Assembly: GCA_916048095.2 (NCBI GenBank)
Contig: OU696572.1
Coordinates: forward strand, 7,839,454 to 7,903,453
Direction of reading: 5' to 3'
Length of the DNA: 64,000 bases
From: Sacculina carcini
Taxonomy: Eukaryota; Arthropoda; Thecostraca; Sacculinidae
Shown here: in pieces, positions 47,187 through 57,410 of the stretch
Layout of the letters: every line of letters begins with the position of its first letter
Numbering within the stretch: position 1 is the stretch's first letter
Notes under the pieces: generated by a model
Database searches by the model: none
What the model was told of the DNA's origin: nothing
The model's input: the letters and a program-made list of their open reading frames with translations, nothing else
Program-made: the position numbers and the translations under genes

Positions 47187-47470
47187 TCAGGTGGAAGAAG
47201 GAGAGACGGACGGACCGGAGGACATAGTGCGGAGCCGGATAGAATTTCTTACAGCCAAGAAAGAAGGACAGGAAGAGCTGAAAGATGAATGGTTATGTGG
47301 ACGCAAAGACGAAGCACAATTGTTGCACCATTCAGGTGCTGAGCGGTCACAGTCACCAGACCTATGAGGGCCTGCACAATGACCACACATCACCGGACGT
47401 GTGCAGTGTGTTTCTTTGTGGCCGAGACCGGCACATCGACCACAGTGAGCTACCCAGTGAGACCGTGTTC
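47187..47470 (-). pseudogene. C-terminal zinc-knuckle end of the L2-like ORF1
   Basis: In the frame ending at 47187 the minus strand reads CGRCAGLGHKETHC, CGHCAGPHRSGDC and CNNCASSLRPHNHSSFSSSC, three successive Cys/His knuckles, then a stop 48 bp before ORF2. This is a gag-like ORF1 tail. The N-terminal part is missing because the insertion is 5'-truncated. Confidence 0.75.
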
Positions 47471-48122
47471 TTTATCACTTTACTTGCATTATTGTAATTA
47501 ATTAAGAACAAAAATGTATTGAAACATAAAAACTAATAAATACAATAATCATGACAAATCTGTGTATTATTTTTTACATTTAGCAATGATATTACAGTAA
47601 TTAGAATTAGCTAATTGAGCTCCAGTAGAATAACCATACGTGGACAAGTATGTGGATTACAATTTAGCGCACTTATTAGCAAATACTTGTTTTGTGTGGT
47701 AGAGGAATATTTTATATGATTCAAAAATTCATTCAAATAGCAATAACTGCATTAGGATATATCATAATATAAGAGTAAACAAATGTATAAGAATAAATCA
47801 CCCATAACACTACAAGTATACGGATATTTGTTGACAAAACAATTATATCTTTAACTATATACTTAACTATGAGCATTTTAAGCTGAAATTTCCTCTCTTT
47901 TGCGAGCTAAATCCATGTTGAATGATATATGAAAGGGAACAAAGTAAGAATATGCAAGTTGAAATTATAAGTTGAAATTAATAGTCACTGCATTCAAGAC
48001 TTTAAGACTTTGCAGTTGCAGCTCTGACTAATACTGCGATTGTTTTCTGTAAATCATTACGAGAGACAAATTAAGATACATTTTTTCATATATTCAAACA
48101 AACACAACAAACTTCAGTTTAT

Positions 48123-49142
48123 CTATGTACATGGTGACATCAAAACAACACATTCCGCATCTCCAGTGCAGACGAGAGATGTTGTTGAACGTGTGCAATA
48201 CAGCGGGCGCAATTCTGTGCGCTCACATTTCCTAAACTCTCCGAAATTATCGCCTCCAATGACGATAATCTTTGCTCTGCTTGCGAAATGGCATAATTTC
48301 TGCCAGTCAAAATTGTTGGCATGATCTAGATGATCGGCTAGATTTATTTTCACCTCGCTCTTCCATTGGGACCACACCATCTCGATGGCATTCATCATCG
48401 GGCTGTATGGAGCCAGACGTAGCAGATGATGAGGTTTGTACTCGTCCTCGGCGAACACAAGCTCAATTTGATTGTGGCATGGTGCATTGTCAACCACAAG
48501 CACCACGGGCCCGCCAAAAGTTTTTGCAACCTGGAGACATTGGCGCACAAACTCGTTGGCATCGTTGATTTTGTGCGATCCTCGGCAGATTTGATGATGA
48601 AGAAGCCCTTGATTGGTTATGCAGCCGATAACATGTACGTTTGCTCCACGACTACCAGCTGCGACGGTCGTGCATCGTGACCCGGTTCTTGATCGACCGT
48701 AATTGCGCGAAATAAACATATTGAAGTTGGTTTCGTCCATATATATGACGGGGAGCATGTTGGATTGCAGTTCCAACAATCTCCTTGAATATTCTGCTCG
48801 TTTCTGCTTGTTTTGAATTGAGTTTGCCCGTTCAGGTTCAAAACGTATTTGCTTGATTGTGACAAGCATCTTTTCAAGCTGACGGCGAATACACTCCTTA
48901 GAGACCTGTACCTTGAATTGCTGGCGAATTTTCTCCGATATTTCTTTTAGCGTAATACGCGGGTTTTCCTCCACACAATCTTCTATAAACTTTATGTGGT
49001 CCTCATGTATTTTCCTTTGCCTTGAGCCTCCACGAGAATCTTCATGGTCTTCATTAGATATCCAGCGATAAGCTGTTGATTTGGCGACTCCCAACATTCT
49101 AGCCAGCTGCCTCCAGTCACCGCTCGCCGAATGTGCAGCCAC
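48123..49142 (-). CDS. IS630/Tc1-like DDE transposase, intact open frame
   Basis: 339 codons from MAAHSASGDWRQLARMLGV. A helix-turn-helix covers residues ~8-30 (LARMLGVAKSTAYRWI) and a second winged-helix-like region ~45-90 (IEDCVEENPRITLKEISEKI). The catalytic motifs are VIYMDETNFNMF (first Asp, ~residue 135), VLVVDNAPCH (second Asp) and LRLAPYSPMMNAIEMVW (Glu), with 35 residues between second Asp and Glu, hence DD35E. Classical Tc1 has 34 and pogo has a final Asp. No stop or shift interrupts it, and the length is that of complete Tc1/mariner transposases. It cuts and pastes its element at TA sites. It may still be functional; no promoter was identified. Confidence 0.88.
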   Translation of the reverse strand: MAAHSASGDWRQLARMLGVAKSTAYRWISNEDHEDSRGGSRQRKIHEDHIKFIEDCVEENPRITLKEISEKIRQQFKVQVSKECIRRQLEKMLVTIKQIRFEPERANSIQNKQKRAEYSRRLLELQSNMLPVIYMDETNFNMFISRNYGRSRTGSRCTTVAAGSRGANVHVIGCITNQGLLHHQICRGSHKINDANEFVRQCLQVAKTFGGPVVLVVDNAPCHNQIELVFAEDEYKPHHLLRLAPYSPMMNAIEMVWSQWKSEVKINLADHLDHANNFDWQKLCHFASRAKIIVIGGDNFGEFRKCERTELRPLYCTRSTTSLVCTGDAECVVLMSPCT

Positions 49143-50490
49143 TATTTGATTTTTTTTGTCTTAGGAGTCGGATTTTTTATATAATTCACGGTACGCTCGC
49201 TCATTATAATTGGCTCAAAAACAACTGTGATATCAAAACACGCAATGCAAATATGTGATGCGGGAAACAAAAACACAGCGTCAGCCTTCAATCTTCCAGC
49301 CCATAATCGGCCTGAAGCAGAAACTCAAGAACTTTTCACAAATATATCACTTATTAGACAAATCTATTAAAAATAATCAAGTGTTGGGTGATATATTCGG
49401 TGATTATATTTCGTGAAAAAACATTAAGATCATGATAAATTATTCGAAAATGTCCTCAACTTATTATTTTCAGTTTAGCGCAATGTTTCAGTCTCATTTT
49501 GAAGTTGATTAGTGGTGTGTTTGTTGGGTAGACGGTAAATACTTTGAACAACCCAGAAATACCGGGAAAAGATACAAGCTCGTTGAAAAACTCAAATATA
49601 AATATAATTCAACTCAAAGATACGACAAAAACATCCAAATACAGCCCAACGGTCAGCATGAACCAACGTATATATAAAACCCGAAGATGCGTGACACGAG
49701 ACTGTCTGCTTCATTTGCGTCACCATTGTACAACACCGAAACATACGGATATACGCCATGACATACAAAAAGAAATCAAAATTCGAATTTAAAACAATAC
49801 GCTTATACAAAAACAAACATGGTGCTGACAACCAAAAAGAATGAGTCAAGCGTAGACAAAAATAACGCTTCCCTTACAAAATAAACACATGCAAAACACA
49901 TCAGAAGTTTAAGAGTAAGTACACGCTACATTAGTCCCATTTTGAAGTTGATTATCCCATTTTGAAGTTGATTATCCCATTTTGAAGTTGATTGTTCTCA
50001 TTTTGAAGTTGACTATTCTCATTTTGAAGTTGACTAATCATATCTTGAAATTTCATAATAAGATTTATGATTCAGATACTAATTAAGCTTGATATTAATA
50101 TTTTATACTGTAAAACAGTGTTATGAGTATTCAAATGCAGTTTCAAAGGTATTATCATGTTCGTATATACGTATCTCTGAAACTGAGGAGAAAGATTGGC
50201 ATACATTTGTCAATTTTTTCATGCCATTTCAACAAAAATTCGTTCACAAAAATATGCTTTATCTCAAACATATGAAGTCAATATTCAAATACGCACAATT
50301 GTTTATTGGAAGTCAATTATATATAACATTTCATTGTTGAATTTGTACCACACTTACATTATTTATTTTTGTTTCGATCTATTTATTTATTTATATTTTT
50401 GTGTTCGTTTTATACTGTGGTATGTTTAGATAATGTCATGAAAATACTTTCAGTAATAATTCACTGGATATATTGCGATAAACATCTTGG
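49143..50490. repeat. upstream part of family member 1 with extra 20-21-bp units
   Basis: Non-coding. Units CCCATTTTGAAGTTGATTAT and CTCATTTTGAAGTTGACTATT occur five times at 49924-50036, and a single unit lies at 49492-49512. These internal repeats have the same orientation as the right TIR array and may be transposase-binding sites. Confidence 0.8.
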
Positions 50491-51074
50491 TCTCATTTTA
50501 AAGTTGACTATTCTCATTTTTAAGTCAACTGTTACCATTTTGAAGTTGATTAGTCCCATTTTGAAGTTGAAATGGTAAAGACAAGCGTGTGAAACACACA
50601 ATCTTAACTCAAACGCGCAAATTCAAAATGCATAATTAAGAAGAAACAAAAACTTGAAACTCTCAAAGTGAAATGTTAAGGAGTGATTTTAGTGTTTAAT
50701 ATTTATTACCCTATTATTTAAAATATATTTAGCGATATTTAGCGAACCATTGAGCTCAACTTATTAGCGCAACTATTTGCGACTTTTAGCGCTTCCAAAT
50801 CGCCAGTGAGATGACAGTTGAAGCTCATCAAGCATGCAATCCTAGCACAATCGCGAGTGCTCAAAACGTATTGTAGTAATAGCTATCGAATGTAATAAGT
50901 ACAAATTTTCCTCACAAAAGTATGTTTTTCATAATTCAGTAATTCTCACTACCCATTTACGGCTTTTAGGTAGATTTGTGCAAAATTTTAACTGCAACTT
51001 TTTAGCGCAACTTTTAGGATTTTAGCGCAACTTTTCTTGGTTTTAACACACCAAAAGGTCACCCTACTGATCAC

Positions 51075-53880
51075 ATATCTTCATCATTGTTCTACGCTGC
51101 GACAACCTCCATTCCTCGCTCTGGGACCAGCCAGAAACCCCGACGTGGTTGTCCAAGGTGGAATGAGTCCTGCAGATATGCAGTACTGCAGCGGAAATGA
51201 TCCTTGTGTTATTTCCGGCTCCACTGCACTCTAACATCCCTGGCCAACCACAGAGAGGCTAAGGCACTGGCGCAAAAGACGATCCGCGCCGTCAAATTGT
51301 CCCAGCTGGTCTCACCACATGAGCCCCTTTTGACATCGAAGCCCATCTCAAAACTCTGGTCCATAGTTTGTATTATCCGCAAATAACTCGACCTCCATGT
51401 TCTCCGCCGGTAACGCGCATAGGTAACTCTATTATCACATAGCAACCAATTGTCCTCCAACAGCTAGGTATACACTACTCTGGAATAGCAAAAAGTACTC
51501 CTTTCACACCTCCACCCACTTCACTCGCCTCCACACTTCACCTTCCTTATCAATCAGTAGCAATTCGCAACCATATAACTATTTACTGTACAAGAACTGA
51601 GCAATATCCTCTCAAAATTTCAATCAACGTCACCTAGACCGAATGGCCTCCACTATTCCTTTTTTAAACTATAAGCTATACCAATAAAAATACCATCTTA
51701 CAATGCTTTACCAAGCTCTGGATTTATTGTGTCTACCCCACAGTATGGCGACATTCCCTAACCATAAAAATCCTGAAACCTGAAGTTTTCGTGTCCTCAA
51801 GGAATATCATCTCTCCAAAACAAACCGCTTTCACCCAAAAACGTTCCACATCCGACAATGTCAATCACTTATGCTCTCATATCCGAACAGGCTTTCACAA
51901 CAAACGCTCTACCTTGGCAATAGTTCAGCTGTTTCCTCGGCGTTTGATAAAGTATCCAAATCTGCAACAATTTCTCTTCATATATCTCATGGACTTTGCG
52001 GTGCACTGCTAGAGTTCATAAAGGGATATTCAACCAACAGAACATTCCAAGTACGTACAACACAGCTCTCAAATATTTTGTCAGAGAAAACGGTGTCATC
52101 CAGAGTGGGGTCCTCTCCCCCAAACATTTTTAACATCGTAATTGACCAGATCACCAGAGGTTTCCCTGCCGGAATCAAATTTTGTATCTACGCGGACGAC
52201 ATAGTGCTGTGGACGACTGGGACAGATTTGTTATCAATGATGTGTCTGCTTTAACCGGCTATTGACACTGTGTCCCAAAATTGCTCCCGATTTGGCCTCA
52301 CCATCTCTCTTGGCAAAACCACGGTTACCTTCTTTCGGAAAAAATGATCCAGACAACCAAACGCCAAAACTATGCTGTTAATGTCCGGTGTTCCATTAAG
52401 TTTCAAAAACACCAAATTTCTGAGTATTTTTCTCGATCTTCAACTTCCTTTTCGCACGCGCATTCGGCATATTAAAAATCGGGTCGCTCCTCACATCAGC
52501 ATACTTAAATGTATCACATCCAGGATATGGCACAAATTGCAAAATTTTAATTAAACTATACCACAAACCAACTGGGCCGATATTGGAATACTGCTCCAGC
52601 ATGTTAATTTTTGCACACAAATCGACATTATCCCATTTAGATACCCTACAAAATTCCTGCCTCCGTATTTCGTCCGGGACCCTTGGTCCATCTCCCATAC
52701 AGAAACCACACCACGAGCTTGGCGTAACTCCCCTGAACCATCGAAGTATAAAACAAATAATCAAGTATTGTATGAAAATTTCAGCAGGCTCAGATCATCT
52801 TTACACATATTTGCTCCCCACTCTCCAGTCCCTCAACGGCTTTCGACCTGGCCTCGTTTCGGCCTTCGACCGGCTGTGTGGGGTCAGTCTTGGTCTGACC
52901 TAACGAGCTGCATGCAGTCTACTAAATTTCTATCCTCTTTCTCTCGTCCAACACCAAAATTTGCCTTTCAATTATCTCTCACCTCCTATAAATTATCTAG
53001 TCACCAACACTCGGTCTTTTCTCCTTATTGAATTACGGCAAAATTTTCTGGATTTCAAAGCGTCTCACCCGAAATTCGTTTATATTTCCACTGATGGATC
53101 GGTGCGATCCAACCAGGCGGTTTGTGCTGCAGTAGTACCGTCTCGGTCCATTCAAATTTCTCATCGTCTCTCCGTATTCCATCCTCATAGCTGAACAGTA
53201 CGTCATATATCTGGCTCTAAAAATTGTTAAAGTAAATAACTTTGATCGTACCATAATAATATCGGACTCCCAAACAGCTTTAAAATCCGTTGTTATCCCC
53301 ACTAACTCTACCTCAACAAAATCGCGCATTATATATCCCGAATTGATGTTGTGCTGGAATATATCCCTCCTCTGGGTCCCAGTCACTCTAGTATCTCTGA
53401 CCTGGTCCCCCACTCTCGCCTTCTGCTCTATTTTCCTGTCTTTCACAACATACTTCATCTTATTATCAGGAACAGTACACAGGAAGTACTATTTGTCCCT
53501 ATCCTTCTCCACCTCCCTCTCATCAGTTCACACATTACATTACAGCACACGCGCCGGCTGTACACGGCTCTCGTCAGACTCCGCAAAGGACACACCCGTC
53601 TCACACACAGCAACATCTTCAACAGCACCACACCGGTACATTGCACTACATGTCACATCAGACAGAACGTTGAGCATATCCTACTACACTGTCCCAGATA
53701 TCAAACACACCCTTCTTCTCTTTTTTACAATATCCCGCTCTATACACCACCATCACTAGATCACTCATCTCATATATCAATACATCAATCATCAGTCATC
53801 AATACATCATCTCAATATACTATCATCCTATATGGTCCCCCAACTCATCAAATTTCTGGTAGACTATGACCTTCTCAACA
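51075..53880 (+). pseudogene. third I-like LINE, right part: reverse transcriptase and RNase H
   Basis: The plus strand continues the LINE begun at 42258. Recognisable pieces are SLANHREAKALAQKTIRAV (51240), PKQTAFTQKRSTSDNVNHL (51810), SAFDKVSKSATISLHISHG (51940), the catalytic YADD box (52190), HRSIKQIIKYCMKI (52740), the RNase H start YISTDGSVRSNQAVCAAVV (53080), and the terminal NVEHILLHCPRYQTHP (53660). Frames change repeatedly and stops are common. It is the oldest layer of the nest. The presence of RNase H puts it in the I/R1-type group. Confidence 0.82.
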
Positions 53881-54147
53881 CCTATAACACTGATTAAAAC
53901 TCATTATTAAAACTCATTATTAATCGCCAATCACTAAGTATTACTATACTCGAGCAAAATTCTGAGATTCTGATACATTCGCTAAACTGCGCATGTGATA
54001 ATTCTAAACCGGCATGCATGCTCTACTGTTATATCTCTTCCGTCTTCTTTTTTCATGCAACCAATTGTAATCCTTATATGTATACGTACCACTCTGATCT
54101 AAGCTATCTGTTGAAGTTCTAGGTTAGAGCAACATAAGCACTAACTA
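53881..54147. other. LINE 3' region and unassigned sequence
   Basis: Probably the 3' UTR of the I-like LINE, with ACTCATTATTAAA repeated twice. No clear tail or target duplication was seen. Confidence 0.35.
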
Positions 54148-54149
54148 TA

Positions 54150-55653
54150 CCATTTACAAGTCAATTTGGCAAAAGTGAAAATCAATTTGGCAAAAGTGAA
54201 AATCAATTTGGCAAAAGTGAAAATCAATTTGGCAAAAGTGAAAATCAATTTGGCAAAAGTGAAAATCAATTTGGCAAAAGTGAAAATCAATTTGGTAATT
54301 CTTACAAATTTAGGTGGTAGTCGCATTGATAATGCATAATCATATTGTTTATTAGTGTTTTAGTAACAAGTTTATTACTCATGCAAATGATATCAATTAA
54401 TGTTTTATGTTTAAGAATATATAAAGTTTAAGAAGATATCATGTAGGGATATATTTGTTGATGAAGTCCATTATATTAGCATCAAAATGATCTATTAAGT
54501 GATTGGGCTTAGCTCCGATTCAAGGTTAATAATAAAATAAACTCTACTTTTTACAATTTCATTTGTCCCAATTGAGATCAAAATTGTCCCAGTTAGAACC
54601 ACAATGTATGTTATTGATTTGACATTAAATATCAAACTTAATTGTTATCAGTAAATTTTATTGTATTTCACATGAACAATTTAGCATTAGTCGTAAAACA
54701 CAGATATGTACTACTTAGTATGTACTATACAATTATGTGTTATGGTATGTACTACAATTACAATGCAGATATGTACCGTAATTACTTACTTTATGAGGAA
54801 CTCTATCAGCCAATATATCAATGTCAGCGTATATACCACCAGCGCGTGTACTTAAATTCTAGCAACAAAGCAAGATATCACAACTCAACACAATCACAAC
54901 GCAACATGGCCCACTGAAACACATTCACTGACAAACACGCACAAACGTTCTGCGCAAACAACTGCCCTATGGCGCGCACTGCCCTATGGCGCGCACTGCC
55001 CCACCCCCTGTATCCCCTGCTCGCTCATAGCACGTGCATACAACATACACACTACCTACACTCGCACTCACACTACCTCGCACACACAAATGGACACCAT
55101 ATACAAAATATACACCGTACAATATTAACATAGTACAGATGGCTAGCAACGACAAGCGCTATTCGCACGTGATGCCTGAACACTTGCCATAAGACGGAAT
55201 GTACCGTCTCTGAAAGTGTGATGTTTCTGTAGATGTGTGTGTGTGTGTGTGTGTGTGCACGATTTGCTCGCGAGTGCACTCCGAGAACAGTGACCATACG
55301 CTGACACTGATATATTGGCTGATAGAGTGCGCGCCATAGGGCAGTTGTTTGCACAGAAGAATATATATATTTTCTTAAACATTAATTGATATAATTTGCA
55401 TGAGTAATATATTTGTTACTAAAACACTAATAAACAATATGATTATGCATTATCAATGCGACTACCACCTAAATTTGTAAGAATTACCAAATTGATTTTC
55501 ACTTTTGCCAAATTGATTTTCACTTTTGCCAAATTGATTTTCACTTTTGCCAAATTGATTTTCACATTTGCCAAATTGATTTTCACTTTTGCCAAATTGA
55601 ATTTCGCTTTTGCCAAATTGATTTTCACTTTTGCCAAATTGACTTGTAAATGG
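54150..55653. mobile_element. TA-flanked foldback-like element with 22-bp-unit TIRs (family member 2)
   Basis: Left end CCATTTACAAGTCAATTTGG and right end its inverse, bordered by TA at 54148-54149 and 55654-55655. The TIR is about 255-270 bp. First come six or seven tandem copies of CAATTTGGCAAAAGTGAAAAT (54160-54295 and 55490-55645), then a unique inverted segment with GTAACAA, ATTACTCATGCAAA and TATCAATTAAT. A further internal inverted pair lies at 54800-54832 and 55300-55330 (CTATCAGCCAATATATCA). No transposase is present, so it is non-autonomous, 1504 bp long. Confidence 0.9.
54948..55010. repeat. tandem and inverted GCGCGC units inside family member 2
   Basis: CTGCCCTATGGCGCGCA occurs twice in tandem at 54962-54998. 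Its inverse TGCGCGCCATAGGGCAG lies at 55327-55343. Together with the pair at 54800/55300 this makes the interior fold into a second nested hairpin. Confidence 0.8.
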
Positions 55654-55655
55654 TA

Positions 55656-56381
55656 TAGTATTGTACTGTTATTGCACTGTTAACTAGTATTGTATTGTAT
55701 TGTGCATCTGCATTTGAGCCTAACCTGTGCTATATACAGCAGCCACCAACAACAACAACTACTTTTGTAGGTGTTCTTACACACCCATGGGTTTGAGCAC
55801 TTTTGATTCCGCGACATGAATCAATCGCTTTAAACCGTCGGGTTTGGCTACTGACACTCCCAGTTCGGACGACTTTTAGTTAGACGGAAGGTGTTTATAC
55901 TAAACGTCGCGCTGTAGGATTGTCGATTTAGAATCGATAGCCAGGGATACCTGGCCTGTCGTTGCAGTGCGCTGCAGTTGGTGTTAATGAGTGACTGGGT
56001 CTCATACACCCCGTTACTTGTGCATTACTACACTGGTTCACAGCACACCTGCTGTCACAGTCACTGGAACCGCTCGCTAGCGACCACATGTGCACCAGCC
56101 ACACGGATATTTACCGTCAGGGATACTTCGAACACAACCGTACAAAACTATGTGTTCCAAGATGTGTGTACATGGGCGTGTGTGAGCGATAAAAGCCAAA
56201 TAGAGCAATAATCTTAAGGAAAAAACACCAAAATACATGCTTCATGGGTGCAAATCAACGTGCATGAAAACAACAATCAGATATTGATCAAAGCTCGCAT
56301 AGCAAAGCTGTCTTGAATGATTACACATGCATACATGCATACACACACATACAGACACACTCGTGTCGTGCAGCGGTCTAC
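55656..56381. other. non-coding interval downstream of the RBM48-like exon (its intron 1)
   Basis: No gene seen. This lies inside the intron that begins at 56381 on the minus strand. It contains no readable second exon of RBM48. Confidence 0.5.
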
Positions 56382-56624
56382 CTTGACAGCGGTCAGTTTG
56401 CGTCCCTGGCGGTAGCTAGCCCTGGTCTCGCACAGAGGCAGTTCTGTGTGATGCCAACACTTGACCGCACTCGGACGAGGCAATTCAGCACTTGTCTTCA
56501 ACTCCGTCGATTGTTGAATTGTCGCCGGCAAAATCGATGTGGTTGTAGCTGACGTCGTTGCTGTTGCTGTCGTTGCTGACACCGACGTGTGTGTCTCGAT
56601 ATCCCACAATTCAGCTGATGCCAT
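56382..56624 (-). CDS. RBM48: RBM48-like first coding exon
   Basis: 81 codons from an ATG at 56624 to AAG|GTAGAC (exon ends 56382, phase 0). Residues ~58-81 read WHHTELPLCETRASYRQGRK and end AVK. This closely parallels the N-terminus of animal RBM48, which has HH, a Cys, TRA-x-YR-x-GR and then AVK before its RRM. RBM48 is a nuclear RNA-binding protein that works with ARMC7 in the minor (U12) spliceosome. The preceding ~50 residues are a Ser/Thr/Ala-rich, poorly conserved leader. The open frame extends upstream to 56933, but a TTTTGCAG acceptor-like site at about 56645 suggests a 5' UTR exon boundary, so I chose the MASAELWD start. The RRM would be in following exons, which were not found in the 56 kb to the left: either intron 1 is enormous or the gene is broken. 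Confidence 0.72.
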
Positions 56625-57182
56625 GAATCTGTAGAAATTCGCTGCAAAACAGGGAGAGATGATGCAATATCTCACGAGAACATATCTGCCCAGTGATATA
56701 TTTAATGGCAGAAAATCGAGCAAGTACAAACAAGTGATAATCCCGGGAATCACTGGACAAGTAACGGCAAAAATTGTAAATGAAGAGAAACCGAATGGGG
56801 TATAGGGCACTACACATACATCACCTATAGAAAATGTTCTACCATGTTCCACATGACATGATGAAACACTTAAAGAGAAAATTTCAACCTCAACTGTCAT
56901 ATTACATGTGACGTTTATCAATATAAATATCACTCGTCCATGGATCGTCGTCCAGTATTACACAATGGATATACTTTTCATTGTGTACTCCGCTCAATAC
57001 AAGATTATATCAGTGCAATGTCACAATCCAATTAACTGAACACCAGAGAGACTACATGTTAATCCGAAATGAAGTTTAGCTACAATTTTAGGCTCACTTC
57101 GACAGGATTCATTTTCTATCACACCCATTTATCTCATCAAATATTTGTCAAGCTACATTCTCCCTGTTATTATAGTCCTTTC
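56625..57182. other. 5' flank of RBM48-like gene
   Basis: Non-coding. On the minus strand a pyrimidine-rich TCTCCCTGTTTTGCAG precedes the start codon. The RTE insertion lies just upstream and is in the same orientation as the gene. Confidence 0.4.
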
Positions 57183-57410
57183 GAACGTATATATGATGAT
57201 GATGATGCGAAAAAAGACGGGTGCTGAGTGGCACGAGGCGTCGTCCGCAGCGTTAAAAAATCCCAACTGTCACTGAGACCGGATCAGGTTGGCCCATCGC
57301 ACGCTGTCGCCGGCCAGAGCGACTGCGTCGGACATGCTGCCGAGGCCGATCTTCGCCAGGTCGCTGCTGAGTAGGTGTCTCAGAGTGTAGCGACAAGCAC
57401 CTCCTCTGCG

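Larger units (their letters stand above)
44077..47470 (-). mobile_element. L2-like LINE inserted in the TIR array
   Basis: The 3' end on the minus strand is GCGCTATACAAATACATTG followed by TTG repeats, like the ends of L2 and related LINEs. ORF2 is almost open across 3 kb and the end of a zinc-knuckle ORF1 lies upstream. The 5' end is truncated within ORF1 near 47470. No target duplication could be confirmed. Confidence 0.85.
43992..50575 (-). mobile_element. TA-flanked element with tandem-repeat TIRs and a DDE transposase (family member 1)
   Basis: Both ends begin CCATTTCAACTTCAAAATGG and are bordered by TA (43990-43991 and 50576-50577). The inverted repeat extends at least 85 bp and is made of 21-bp tandem units, AACTTCAAAATGRGAMTARTC. 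Additional units stand at 49924-50036 and one at 49492-49512. A 339-codon transposase on the minus strand lies inside. An L2-like LINE is inserted in the left array at about 44077. Without it the element is about 3.2 kb. TA duplication plus transposase type place it in the IS630/Tc1/mariner group, but long tandem-unit ends are atypical. Confidence 0.8.
43042..51066. mobile_element. hAT-like non-autonomous element with 8-bp target duplication and subterminal repeats
   Basis: CTGATCAC at 43034-43041 and 51067-51074 flanks the element. The ends are TAGGGTGACCTTTTG on both sides, a perfect 15-bp inverted repeat. Both subterminal regions carry several AGCGCAACTTTT(T)G units (43230-43370 and 50745-51045). 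Excluding the TA-flanked element inserted in it (43992-50575), about 1.4 kb remains and has no transposase. An 8-bp duplication and this end sequence fit hAT; no coding evidence supports the superfamily. Confidence 0.8.

Noticed and set aside
54141-54326. Open frame reading KLIFTFA repeatedly, and its mirror at 55456-55683
   Set aside because: It is a translation of the 22-bp tandem units in the TIR arrays (three units give a whole number of codons), with no start or domain logic.
54150-55653. Regularly spaced 22-bp repeats resembling a CRISPR array
   Set aside because: Units are directly contiguous without spacers, mirrored at both element ends, and the genome is eukaryotic.
56277-56933. 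Full 218-codon minus-strand frame as one protein
   Set aside because: Only the middle part resembles RBM48. The N-terminal extension reads through a likely 5' UTR/splice acceptor and the C-terminal part continues into the intron after the GTAGAC donor.
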